From assembly GCA_037957365.1 (NCBI GenBank), contig JARHVA010004907.1, forward strand, positions 697,001 through 761,000: a stretch of DNA of 64,000 bases, in the 5' to 3' direction. The position numbers and the translations under genes are program-made. The notes below the pieces were generated by a model, which saw only the letters and a list, made by a program, of their open reading frames with translations, made no database searches and was not told the origin of the DNA. Below are positions 50,684-62,560 of this stretch, piece by piece (positions within the stretch are counted from its first letter, which is position 1; every line of letters begins with the position of its first letter). The stretch is from Torreya grandis. Lineage: Eukaryota; Streptophyta; Pinopsida; Cupressales; Taxaceae.

Positions 50684-50732
50684 ATAATAATAATAATAAT
50701 AATAATTATTATTATTATTATTATTATTATAA
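50684..50732. repeat. (AAT)n(ATT)n perfect inverted repeat
   Basis: About eight AAT units run straight into about eight ATT units, a near-perfect 48-bp palindrome that could form a hairpin or cruciform. LTR B has only short traces here (about 43335-43350). Confidence 0.9.
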
Positions 50733-51418
50733 TATAAACACTATAAATAATTAACAACACTGGAATATGTCATCATATCATAACATTGTACATCCATACT
50801 TAACAACACAATAATGTAATTAAAACATAACCAAATTCACTCATTTAGTCAAACAAGTGAATTATATAAGATAAATTATTATGATCACAAAACTAGTGAA
50901 ATCAGTCAAACAATCATAGATCATCATCAACATTCAAGATTGTACCAAAAATCATAATAATAATCACCTAAAAGAAAAGTACACAAAACATGCTATGATA
51001 TCTATATCAAAAAAAAAATTACAAAACATGATATTTTAAGTGATATGTGCAAGGGTTTTTGGATTCATTTTATTTTGACTCCCAATGTCTCCATCTAATC
51101 ACCATCTTCAATGATACTCTCCCTCCATCATACTCTAAGGGAATAATCTATCCTGCATCCATCTCACAACAACAAAGGTAGTTAGCCTAAAATATCATTA
51201 TATCCATAATATAATATTGTATAAACATGATCACAATATATAAAATATAAAAGTATTATTAACTCATAACAAACTAATCATGTAAATTAAGCAACACAAA
51301 TTATCTCATAATTATCATATGTCATTAAGCTTAATCAATATTAGTTAATCAACTAATCAATCATAATAATCTATAGATCAAACTAGTTATTCAGTTAGAT
51401 ATAAATTTGGACGTGACA

Positions 51419-51423
51419 CTCTT
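51419..51423. repeat. Target-site duplication CTCTT (right)
   Basis: Pairs with 39644-39648. Confidence 0.85.
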
Positions 51424-53060
51424 ACCTATTTAACATGAAGTATTTGAAAATATTATTTCCACTAGGTTATAAGCTACCTTAATTTGATAAATACAAAGAC
51501 AAATGTGACCCTAGATATCATTTAAAGGAATTCTTTGTTACCTAACATCTAGTGGCCTACAATGATATATACTTACTTTTACTCTTCCCCTAGAGTCTAG
51601 CTAGATAAGACTTGGAATGGCTATTGAAATTACCAAAGAAATCTATACCTAACTTCAATGATTTATCAAAGAATTTTGTACAACACTTCTTATATAATCT
51701 TGATCATGATATTACTATTATGGATTTAGGCCAAGCTAAATATAATATTGGTCAAAGATTCACTACATACTTGTAACATTGGAGATCCCTAAAAATTTGG
51801 TTTACTCAAAATCTACTAGATAAGTAGTTGGCTACAATATTTACTATGATCTCACACAATGATATATCCTACCATATAGAGATGCAATATGTTCATACAT
51901 TTGAAGAAGTTATAGCAAAAGTAATAAAAATTAAGAAATTTCTTGTCAACAAATGTATAATCAAGTTATCCTCTTCCAATCAGAACCAAAACTAGAATCA
52001 AAGATAGAACCATAATTAGAACCAAACTCAAATACTAGATTCAAAGCCACCTCAATCCAACAATAATGAGAGACCTAAACCCCAAAAATATATTAAAAAT
52101 GTTGTTAGCAATTGGGTTATTAAATCATTCCATATTTAGATGGTACAAACACTGACTATTTGTATATCTCCACCCACTCAAAAACCACTTCCTCCATACA
52201 TTCAACTAGGACATCCACAAAACCAACCACCTTAAAATCAAAATGAATTATAAGTCGCTCTTTTGAGGAGAATACCACCCATCACCTAATAATTTAGTGA
52301 CCTTGATGAGCCTATTGATTTTGTATTCCAAAGATTGGTAAAAGAAAATATGATCAATTGGTTGATACTAAAGTTTTTTCTTAAAGGGATTTCATTTCTT
52401 TCTTGGTACAAGGAAAATGAATTTTTTGAGTACCACCGTGTTAGATGGAATTACATAATATGGTGTATTAAACTCAAACATCTGATTGAGAACATGATAG
52501 AAAATGGAGAGATAGAAAGAGACACCCATTCTCCTATGAATAATCATAACTTGGGCATCTACTAGAATCCATTTTCCCAACACAAAAATAATAACTAGTA
52601 GCAATAACAATAATAGAAATAATAGCGATAGAGAACTCCACCACAAAATCATCAATAACAATGCTAGCCACAAAAACAATAGCAAAATGGTTATAACTAA
52701 GGGGGAAATGATCAAACTAACCAAGGAGGTCATCATGTCATTATGTATCCCTATATCAATATTGTAGGACACATTTTAGGAAGTCATGTTTCCACCATCA
52801 CTATCAACCCTAGACCAACTACAAACATACCTAGACCTTCACCCAATTATGCTTATTTATTGAACAATACCCACCAACCTCATTATGTTGATGATTTTTT
52901 TATGGGCCATGTTGATAATCATGCACCATGCCATCCAAAAATAATCATTCCAAGCCTCACTACCTATGTAGCCAAGTTCCAAATTGATAACGTGCAATCA
53001 CATCTTGATAAGCTAAGGTCACTATCAAAGGGCCACATCCAAATAATATAAATGAGCTTT
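51424..53060 (+). pseudogene. Gypsy-type gag, 3' part, degenerate
   Basis: Continuation of the plus-strand gag cut by the chromovirus. The capsid core at about 51480-51960 is clear: Phe-Asp-Lys-Tyr, His-Leu-Lys-Glu-Phe-Phe, a Leu-Phe-Pro motif and Phe-Thr-Thr-Tyr-Leu, ending in a His-Thr-Phe-Glu-Glu block. Further on it is Pro-, Gln- and Asn-rich with more stops and frame changes, with open pieces at 52335-52565 and 52743-53051. Stops sit mainly at Gln- or Trp-like positions. The style is that of the plant Tat/Athila-related Gag rather than the chromovirus Gag. Confidence 0.65.
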
Positions 53061-53268
53061 AATCATCCTTCCATGCCTATCATAAATAAATCAACTACTA
53101 AAACTGAGGGAAAAACCTATGATATTGTGGAAAATCTTAAGAAGACACCTTCACACATATCCATCATGGATTTCTTACGTATGTCTACCATCCACAAAGA
53201 CAATCCTAAATGAGTATTTGAACCAATCCATTATGCCAAATGATATCACTTTAAATAAATTCTAAGCC

Positions 53269-53720
53269 ATGGTAAGACAATTGGCCCCTGGCTTATGTCT
53301 CACCTTTGACCAAAGTGATATGTATTATTTAGTATCTTTTCATAATAACCTATTGTACATTAAATTTGGTATAAAAAACCATATATTTGAACATTTCCTT
53401 GTAGACAATGGTTTGGGTCTCAACATTATATCTCTAAATTTGGTCAAACATCTTGGATATACATTAGCCAACTTGTAGCTAGATACTATCATTATCATGG
53501 CATATGATAACAAAAAATAGGAATCTCAAGGTAACATTATCTTTATATTGGTCATTAATCCATTGACCCATGATACTTTGTGCCATGTTTTAGACCTATA
53601 ATTATCTTAAAATATCTTATTGGTCTAACCTTGGATCTATGAAATCAAGACTATACATTTTACATTACATCAATGTATAAAATTACCGCATTCAAGAATT
53701 GAATTTATATGAAAAGGTAA
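53269..53720 (+). pseudogene. Retroelement protease, degenerate
   Basis: Follows the gag relic. It contains Leu-Val-Asp-Asn-Gly-Leu-Gly-Leu-Asn near 53401 (active-site Asp followed by Asn-Gly), then Leu-Gly-Tyr near 53452, Ala-Tyr-Asp near 53500, and a late block with Leu-Leu-Val and Trp-Ile-Tyr-Glu near 53620-53640, matching the usual order in plant gypsy proteases. The first 70 codons are open; several TAG/TAA stops follow. No RT was recognised downstream, so the element is truncated or non-autonomous. Confidence 0.7.
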
Positions 53721-55415
53721 ATGCAACTAATCTAATAATCAATGCTAGCTTAGAGAAGATAAATCCTAATTACACTTCTAATTGTTGATACATTAGATAT
53801 TTGGGTTCATGACCAAGATGGATCTGCTAGACCTAACCAAGGGATCTCATAACACAATAACATCACTAGAGAGGGTTCTAAAACCTATAGTCAAGAAACA
53901 TTGTTCAATAACCCTAGATAGGTCCTATGTTTTCATATTCACAAAGTAAATGACAAGTAAATTAAAATCTAATATAGTTCTCACCAAAGATTGTGGCATA
54001 AAGTGGGGGTAATAAACATAAAAAGTAAACATGTATAGAAAATATATACTCACGTCAATGTATATAAAATTATAATACATGGGAGAGAAGTACAAATTTA
54101 TATCTATCTACTCTTAAAACTGAGGAACAAAGTTAGGCATGTTTACCTTTAAAGATGAACTTGTTGAGTCTCAATCTCTCCCTTGGCCAAGGTGCTTTGT
54201 AAGAGGTTTTTGTGTATGTTTAAGAAACTAAGATGGGTAATGGACTACAATTTAGCCAAACACCTCCTAATGGATCCCAAGTTTTTAAAATACAAGATTT
54301 GTATCTCCAAATAAAGTATTAAAACCTTAATCTATGTTCCTTAAGTAGAATGGTAGATAAGCATATGCATAATATAATATTATTATTCTCTTATTCTAAA
54401 TGATAGAAATGGATGTGTATATATAGTTGAATCTAAACCTAAACCTTTCCAAAATTTTATCCAATAGGGTCAGCCCAATTGAATATGTATCATTATTGAT
54501 AAAAATAAATTAGGTCTTGGTCTAGGTCTACCAAGGGATGACCTAGATGCTTAACATGTTTACCAATTTGAATATAGGGTCAATGGGGTTGATAGTGTAA
54601 TGTAAACCATTAAAAAGGGTCTTAGGCTTAGTAAGGGGATAATAAAGGTGGTAAAATATTAGAGTAATGTACAAAAGAGGATACAAGGATTAAATAATTG
54701 TTTAGGAGAAGTTTTTGTAGATAGAAAGTGGTGGTATAGGGGACAACAATCCTATGAAGCACCAATGGTATGCCCACCCCTTTCCTAGTGCACCCTTTAA
54801 GGCATGTACTCAAAGATATTGAGACTTGATAGGTTATTACAAGAGACAAATCATTAGTAATTGTTAAAGTTTGAAAATATTATGTGTATACATATGCCCC
54901 ACTCAAATCTCATCATGTTTCATGTAGGTGTAACAGGGGATGGTGCTTTGGGAAAAGAACATAGTAACACATAATGTTGAAACTAAATAAATTAGAGTAA
55001 GAAGCAAGTAAGATAAATAAAATTATATAATTAAAAAACACATACATTTACTTACTTTAGTGTTGTAGATAAGGAATGAAGTGTAACAAATGTGAAGGTA
55101 TTCAATGTAGGGAACATTAGTTGAACCTATAAAAATTAGTGAAAAAGAGCAAAAAATTAATTTTTTTTGCAAAATGTACATGTAATAGGTGAAAATATTC
55201 TCTATAAAGTTAGGATTCCATAAAATCTTATAGTTTAGAAAAAAAGATAGTATAAATAAATGTATTATCTAAAAATCAAATTTGGTGGTAAATATTTGAC
55301 AGGTAAATAATTTGTTATAGTAAATATAAATAAGGTAAAAATAATTCATTTGTTATTTTTACTATTCTTAGAAAATAGAGCTTTGAGAGACCTAGTTTGA
55401 GACTAGAGAGCCACC
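53721..55415. other. Unassigned stretch before the PMD gene
   Basis: AT-rich, with a weakly protein-like plus-strand patch at 53815-53950 that I cannot assign. No LTR edge was found for the gag-protease element. The last few hundred bases would hold the PMD gene's promoter; I see no convincing box. Confidence 0.35.
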
Positions 55416-58150
55416 ATGGTGAGGAGATGATAGTTGAGATGGGGGGGATGTCTAGAAGCCAAAGTGAGCACTACATAGGTAAGCAATTATGAATTTCAAA
55501 TTTGTTAAGTAATTTTATTTGAAATTGAGCTAGATATAGAAAGTTGATTGGTAGGCAAAATCTAGACACTAAAATTGACCCTAGGAAATTTTTAACTATA
55601 TTAAGGGTAGAACGGGTTATTGGGTAGGAAGAATTTAGACCAATAAATGCCTAAGGCATTTATGGTAAATGGTCAAAAAGTCATTGCAGTCAAAGAATAA
55701 TGTTGACCTTGTTGACTTAGTTCATAAGATGAGTATAAAGTAGATGTTTGACTACGTAGTAGCTAAAGGGGGTTGACTATATAGTATTAGGTTGATGTAT
55801 TCTAAAAGGAATAGATGGATGACTAAGTACCAGATGGTTGATGTAGTTGGAAATAAATCACTGATATAGTTTGTAAAAGAGGGTCGATTGTGTACCATAG
55901 GGCTGATGTAGTATACTAGAACTAGAGGAGCGTTGATTTAGTATAAAATAGGTTGATTTAAATGGAAAATATAAGGGCCAATTTAATATCAGATGGGACA
56001 ATTATATGCAATAGGATGAGTACATGGCTGATTTAGTATCAAATGGGATGATTATGTAGAAAAAATGGAAAACATAGGAAACTAAATCAAACTAGTTGAT
56101 GAAGTACTTAATTTGTGATTTTTTAAGAATGTATTTGAAGTATTTATGACATGGATATATTATAAATCATTTTTTGTTTGATATTTTTTAGAGACACTAG
56201 AGATATTGGTACTTGGTAGATGCATCTTAGCAACCAAATTTGCTAGATCATTTGATTGACATGGATACAATACAACTAGTCACCCTAGGCTTAGGTAACA
56301 ACATGGAGATGAGACAGATCCCATTGCGTGTTTATCTCATTGTCATATTCCTAGAATCATGGGAATGATTGACCAACACTTTTATATGGGAGTTGGATGG
56401 AAACATTATTAAGGTGGGTATCACTTTGGAGGATGTCCATGCATTACATGGAATTCTTATAGGTAGGACATTGATGATTAAGATTTGGATGAGAGACAAG
56501 CATTATCCTAATGGGATACATGCTTAGATAGGAATCACCCTAGGTTGAGGGTGAGTTTACTTTAAATTTATTTTTTATCCATTATAGACATCCATAAGGT
56601 GGTGATAGGACTTGTGATAGCATGAGTGATGTGTTACAAGTTAGACAACAAGGTATTGTTGTATGTGATAGCTTTATGTCAGTATATATTAGATCAAGGA
56701 GTAATATATGATTTTATGGATATAATCTAGGTTTATCTCATGCATGATATGTATGGGATTTTTTCTATAGGGTATAATACCATGGGGCATGTGGTTTTAT
56801 TGAGCACATAGATATATGAGAACATTCCCATGTATTGACTAGTTGGGTTGCCCTATGTAGTTTATGATAGGTTGCCTCGAGTATTGAGGTGTAGATATTA
56901 AAATATATTAAAGGTCATTCCCTATGTGTTATCATTGTATACTATCACATGAGGGGAGATCATGTTTCATCCCTACATGCACATAGTTGCTACATGGCCT
57001 AGTTGGTTTACCATTATGATAGGGTTGACACTAGTGCAGATCATGGGACACTACACATCATTGGTTGAGATTAATATAGTGACATGCTTATGTGGATAGT
57101 TTAGACTCCCCCATTTTATGGCCCTTCTAGTAGTGTCTAACATTTTAGAGAGCTAAAAGGGAGGGGAGGCAGAGGGGTGCCTATGGAGATACCAGTGATC
57201 AGGCCTCAATGGGATATACCATGGATTGGTTGAGCAAAATAATAGGTGGTAGTATATCTATTAGGGGGAGAGGATATGTATGTGGATGTAACACCATAGT
57301 ATAGGTAGTAGTGACCACCACATCCTCATTGAAGATAGAGGCACCTTCAATGTAAGGAGATGAAAGCATGAAATAATGCATAAGGGGACCCAATAACTAC
57401 TCTAGGACATAATTGAACCATATAGTCACCCCTAAGGAGAGTTTCATAGAATGATAGAGTGGTGACACCTAGGTTTTCACTAGTGTATATGTGTTCTACA
57501 AAGGAGCTACTCGATAGGTGAATAGATGGATAGATTGTGATCAATGACACTAGCACTGGTGAGAAATGTTTTAATTTTGATTTAATTTTTTGATATAAGA
57601 TACTAGTTTCATTATGATTATGATATATATATGATTTATATATGTGTGTTTATGTGTATGTGTGTGTGTTATTTTATGTCTATATATTTTGGTTTTATAG
57701 GTCTTATGATAGAGGATATTAGATGGGGATCACTAATTATGGTTATGCACCATGATATTTTAGATGGGGTAATGGCACCATACAACTCCACCACATTAGA
57801 TGATCCTATGGTTCCATCTACCTTAGCTCAAGAGGATTGGTTTAGTCTAGTGGGAGAGGCCTTAAGGCAGCTTCAAGCACATGTTAATGGGATAAATCCA
57901 TTGGAAGGGGTTAGATAGGGAGAGGCACAAGCTTGGTAGGGCCTAACACAAGAAAGAGTGGCACACATGGTGACTACCATTCATCTTGGATAGGTGTAGG
58001 TCTAGGTGGCTAATATATAGGTATACGTGGTTGGCTTGATATCTCAAACTACCTCTTTAAGTGTATTACTCAGAAGGGATAGTTGTAGGCATATATGGGT
58101 AGTTTGGCTAGGCCAAAAGACAGACACGATGGAGTTAGCCTTAAAGATAT
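55416..58150 (+). pseudogene. Plant-mobile-domain (PMD) gene relic with introns
   Basis: ATG at 55416 in the context CCACCATGG opens a 21-codon exon ending at 55478, followed by GTAAGC. The acceptor ATTTTTTAG ends at 56191. Exon 2 starts in phase 0 and carries PMD-like blocks: a Leu-x-Asn-Thr-Phe-Ile-Trp-Glu-Leu-Asp-Gly segment and Ile-Thr-Leu-Glu-Asp-Val-His-Ala-Leu near 56375-56450. One frame change near 56500-56525 leads into about 690 bp in one frame (to about 57240) with some nine stops, often at Trp or Gln. A second intron may be 57559-57700 (GTGAGA...TTTTATAG). The last part (57701-58150) includes a helix-prone Leu-Arg-Gln-Leu-Gln segment. PMD proteins occur in plants both inside transposons and as host genes; which this was is unclear. 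Confidence 0.6.
55479..56191 (+). other. Predicted intron 1 of the PMD relic
   Basis: 713 bp bounded by GTAAGC and ATTTTTTAG, joining two in-phase coding parts. Its middle (55690-56050) has loosely repeated TTGATGTAGTAT-like words at irregular spacing. Confidence 0.5.
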
Positions 58151-60290
58151 TGTATTTTTTATTTTATATAAAACACATGATGATATATAGATATATTGAT
58201 TTTGACAATTTTATTTGGATTTGGATGTTGATTCATGGATATATTTCTTTCTAGCACATGCATTTAGCTTGGGTTGTATATGTTATGGGAAATATGTGAT
58301 GAGTGTTTTCTTTTCTAGAATTATGTGATACACATGCATGGTTAAAAATAAATAGGCAAAAATGACTTGGAAAAGTATAAATAATCAAAAAGAAATGAAC
58401 TACACACTATATCATGATGGCAAATGTGTAATAACAAAATATGACTAAACATAATAAACCAAATATGGTTAAAAGGGTAATAAATGTTTCTAAACCATGT
58501 AAAAGATTTGCACCAAGTTAAAACAAATAAAAATCACACTATATAATGTTGAGAAGCATGAAAATTGTGTAAGAAAAGGGAAGGCATGTGAAAAACCAAT
58601 GGTATAAACACACAAAAAATTTGTCAATCAATCAAATTAAATCATGTTGGGAAGTATAAAAAGATAGACAAAACTTTAAAATGAAAAAAAATTAATCACA
58701 CCAATTCAAGATCAGAAGTACAAAAAATCTAATAAAATGGTTGTAGGCATACATACAATCAAAAAATAAGAAGATAAAAGTGAAATATTAATTGAATAAG
58801 CATAAAACATTCTAAATCAAGTTTGGAATCATGTCAATGATGTGTAACTCATAATCAATCACTATTTATCTCAAATTTGACATATGTAATTTCATTGTGA
58901 CTTGGGTATTATAATATTTTATGAGGAGGCAATAGTCTTATCCATGGTCTTACACTAAAAATCATAAAGGAAATACCAATGAGGTGGAAAAAACTTTGGG
59001 AATGATTTAAAATATGTTTTTAATGTAGTAATTTGTAAGGAAGGCCTAATCATATCCATGGTCTTACACTACAACTCACAAAGGGAAATCCTAGGGGGAA
59101 TGATTGGTTAAAAACAATATTTCTCAAGGGAAAATATTATGAATGTTTTAAATGAAAGAGGAAATGTAAAAAGTAGGACACGGGCATCTATGAGAAGACC
59201 TTAGGAAATATAAGGCATTCTAAGTACATAGGAAAGACACTAATAGTCTAGTGACCATCAAAATACAAAGGATGCATGTTCAAAATAAACATAAAGTTGT
59301 ATAGGAAAATAAGTGAGATATTAAGATTGACTCATCTTAGTTAGATGAAAAAGAAAAGTAACATGGACCTACCTTCCCATAACATGTTCCTCATTCTTCA
59401 AGACCTCTTATAGATCCATTGGTCTACTATGAAGATCAAGTACTTGTGTGAGAAATTAGGTAGTATTAAAAGATTTTTTATTCTCCTTTCCTAATCTTTT
59501 GGCCTATTGCACCCTAATTAACCTTGACTCTATCATAAGGAAAATTATGTATTTTGAGCTTCGATTATAAAAAGGATATGTGTTATGAATCATGTCTTTT
59601 ATTTTGATTAGAATTTTAAAATTTGTATGTTGCCTTTTGTTTAAATGATTTGGATTTTAAATTTTATGAATTTTAAGATTCCTCCTCATGGATTTGGAAT
59701 AACCAACATGAGTGATAGAAGTGATACACATGAATGAGATTTATACTTTGGTTAAAAGGATCTAAGTATCCAAAGTTATAATTGGATAAACACTTAGGCT
59801 TACCCATGAACTAGTATGCTATATCAAGTTTCAACTATATGTATGCTCAGTATGCTAAAAGAGATAAGGGAATAAAGGAAGATCCAAAGTGGATCAGTAA
59901 GATAGGATTACAATGAGATGTCCTATTTTATAATTGATCACATGTTAAACAAGGATTACTAAGGGGAACAAGGTTTTTATAACTATGTCATAATAATTAT
60001 TATCTGTGTTATTGAGATAAGGTATCAAACAAACATGAGAAAAGGCAAAGACATCCATGAAAAATAAATTAACTTATAATTTAAGTATGCAATCATGGAA
60101 AACATGAAAATAAACCATAAGAAAAGATGAAAAATAAATGAAACCATATACAACATATAATTCATATTATAAATATACATGTGAAATAGATAAGTGAAAC
60201 CAAATTTGACACATAGTCAAATGATATAATATATATAGAAAAGTGGATCACAAGTCCAATCCAAAATCATAATAAAGAATAAATTGAAAT
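58151..60290. other. Unassigned noncoding stretch with a short tandem duplication
   Basis: No gene supported. Around 58927-59150 two units about 114 bp apart share TCCATGGTCTTACACTA (58941 and 59055) and a following TCATAAAGG/TCACAAAGG block. The rest is AT-rich with no recognised repeat. Confidence 0.5.
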
Positions 60291-60299
60291 AACACCATG

Positions 60300-62200
60300 T
60301 TTTGTTCACAAATATTTATAAATATATCCACAAATATTATCCATGACATCTGAAATATCTCTATGAAGTTAGATCCCCATGGCAACCAGAGTCTCATTGA
60401 TCCTCACGGAAAGTTATGAAAAGACCTATCATCAAATATCCTCAAAAAATAATTTATGTATAACTAAGGTAACATGATCATGAGGGATCTCATGTGTATA
60501 ATACCCAAGTATGGGAATAAATTTTAGAATATGAATGTTATTTACAAAACAAGAAGGTGGTACCATTAGTGGGGAAGTAACCATAGGTGGGGGAGAAGTC
60601 ACAAGTGAAGAAGGAAGAGCCTTCTTACATGGGTGACCTATGGAAGGAGGAATAGCAAGTGTAAGAATCATCATAAGGTGATCATGAAGATGCTACTAGA
60701 GAATTTGATAATGATCAGTATGATGTGTACTACACTAGTTCCAAAGATAATATACCTCCCCATATTTTTGGATATACTTAGGTAATAACTTGGAAGGAGG
60801 TATAGCCTTGTCTTTGGGCTAGGGAAGGGTAGGATGTAATGTGTCAATATATTATTGAAGATTTCAATAATGAGTGTAAGAATGATTATATGTGCCATGG
60901 AATAAATAGATATGCTTGTTAATAGACTATCATAATCTACTAATAGAAGAGGTGAAAGTGGAATCTAGGGAAGGCTGATATAATTGGTAGTTTCTAGTCT
61001 AATAGCTAGAAACTTTATGAATATCACAATAAGGTTGATCATCCCATTGGGTGGGAAGGAGATCAAGCTAAAACAAATGAAGAAGGCCATCACCAAGGTA
61101 AGGTGGGTATGGTGTAGATATTGGGTTGGGCTCATCTAAAGTAGAAGTAGAATTAGATACAAAATGATGCTCAACTAAAAGTAGATGAGAGTAAGAACTA
61201 GACTAGGCTTAGTTGATGGTGAAGAAGGATGTGCAGAGGGATTAAGAGGAGTAGTTATCATCTCTAGAGGAATCAAACTAGAAGGATCCTAGTATCTATC
61301 AAAATGATAAGGATTAGTTATAGAATGATCCATGAGCATGCTTCTAAGAGGATACACTAAAACTGGAGGTCTACTATATGATCACTCCATCTCTACCATA
61401 CAAAAAATAAGAATAATACTAGAAGTAGGAACTATGAAAGAAGGAATATAATAAGATGATTGGAAAGATTGAAATAAATAAGTATGATACCAAGAATCTT
61501 GACATCTCTAGTATAGATAAGTCTACCTAGAAATGGATCATCTAAATTATAACCATTATCATAATCAAGTGTATGAAGGTCATTGGTGTAGGTAGGTATG
61601 ATATTTTTGTCAAAATTTTCATGATGGATGGAATGTCGAGTCTTGGTTAAGAACATGAGTATATTGTCGATAGTGGGTAAACATGAGTGTAGTTTCAAGG
61701 ATGGTGGAAGTTGGACGATGAGATGAGGGGATAAATCTAAACTTTTGATCTTGATGTTGATCTTGCCTTGCTCATCATCATTAGAATTTAAGAGGTTAGG
61801 TGGTATGTTCCCAATGATTTTAGGGTTACCATTATAACCTCAGGTATAATTAAGAGGATAATTAAAATGTTGAGATTCCCTAAATGGGATACTGGACAAG
61901 GGTTCAAGGGTTGGAATTTTAAAGACACCATGGTCTTGAAATTATTCAAAATTCCAAGGGTTTGTGTCCCCTTTGAACCAATATATATCACCATTATGGG
62001 GTAATTTGATGCATTGGCAAGTAGATGAGGTGACATCCCTCATGTGATGATTCTAAGGTCTACCAAACAAGATGTTATAGGAAAGGGGAAAGTTAAATAT
62101 CATAAATTTCACTTGAATATTGACAGTAGGGATGGTAATAGGAAGCCACATGCAACCTAAAGGAGGCATTTTCCTTCTATCATAACCTTGACATGTACTA
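60300..62200 (-). pseudogene. Degenerate coding stretch after protease (minus strand)
   Basis: Continuation, in minus orientation, of the relic at 62.2-64.0 kb. Open pieces at 61788-62036, 61432-61698, 60671-60898 and 60432-60674 are rich in Pro, Ser, Leu, His and Asp and read as one long, low-complexity protein with frame changes. I recognise no catalytic motif. It may be a protease-to-RT linker or an extra domain of the element. Confidence 0.4.
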
Positions 62201-62560
62201 CATGTGGACTTAATATTTCACTTGAAATATCCAAGAATTTTAAAAAAATCAAGGGAGGTGATGCAATTTCTAGAACCCTCCTTAATTAAAGTACGCTTAA
62301 CTTGGATATCACTAATTTGGATGCTAATAAATAGTGGAGGATTAACCATGTGAAGAAAATTTTCATTTGGGATCATGGAAGCAATAAGAAACTTAAGGGA
62401 AAGAGAAATGTCTATTATTTCATCAATATGTATAGACATATCTTCACATTTTTGTAATATACTATCTTCAGACCTAGATAAGGTAGCTTCGCATCTTGTT
62501 AGGGAAGGATGAGGGATGTTCATTTCAAATAATAATTACATCAGATAGTTACGATGATGG
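62200..62560 (-). pseudogene. Retroelement protease-like segment
   Basis: A 101-codon open frame (62218-62523). Its later half resembles a gypsy-type protease: a strand ending Ile-Gln-Val-Lys-Arg-Thr-Leu-Ile, then Glu-Gly-Ser-Arg-Asn-Cys-Ile where an Asp-x-Gly-Ser block would be expected, then Leu-Gly-Tyr. The catalytic Asp appears as Lys-Glu-Gly, so it is inactive or the match is loose. Downstream (62060-62100) a Leu-Ser-Tyr-Asn-Ile-Leu block supports the assignment. Confidence 0.5.

Noticed and set aside
56551..56587. 37-bp intron (GTGAGT...TTATAG) in the PMD relic
   Set aside because: Too short for a plant intron, and splicing does not restore the downstream frame; reading straight through in one frame does.
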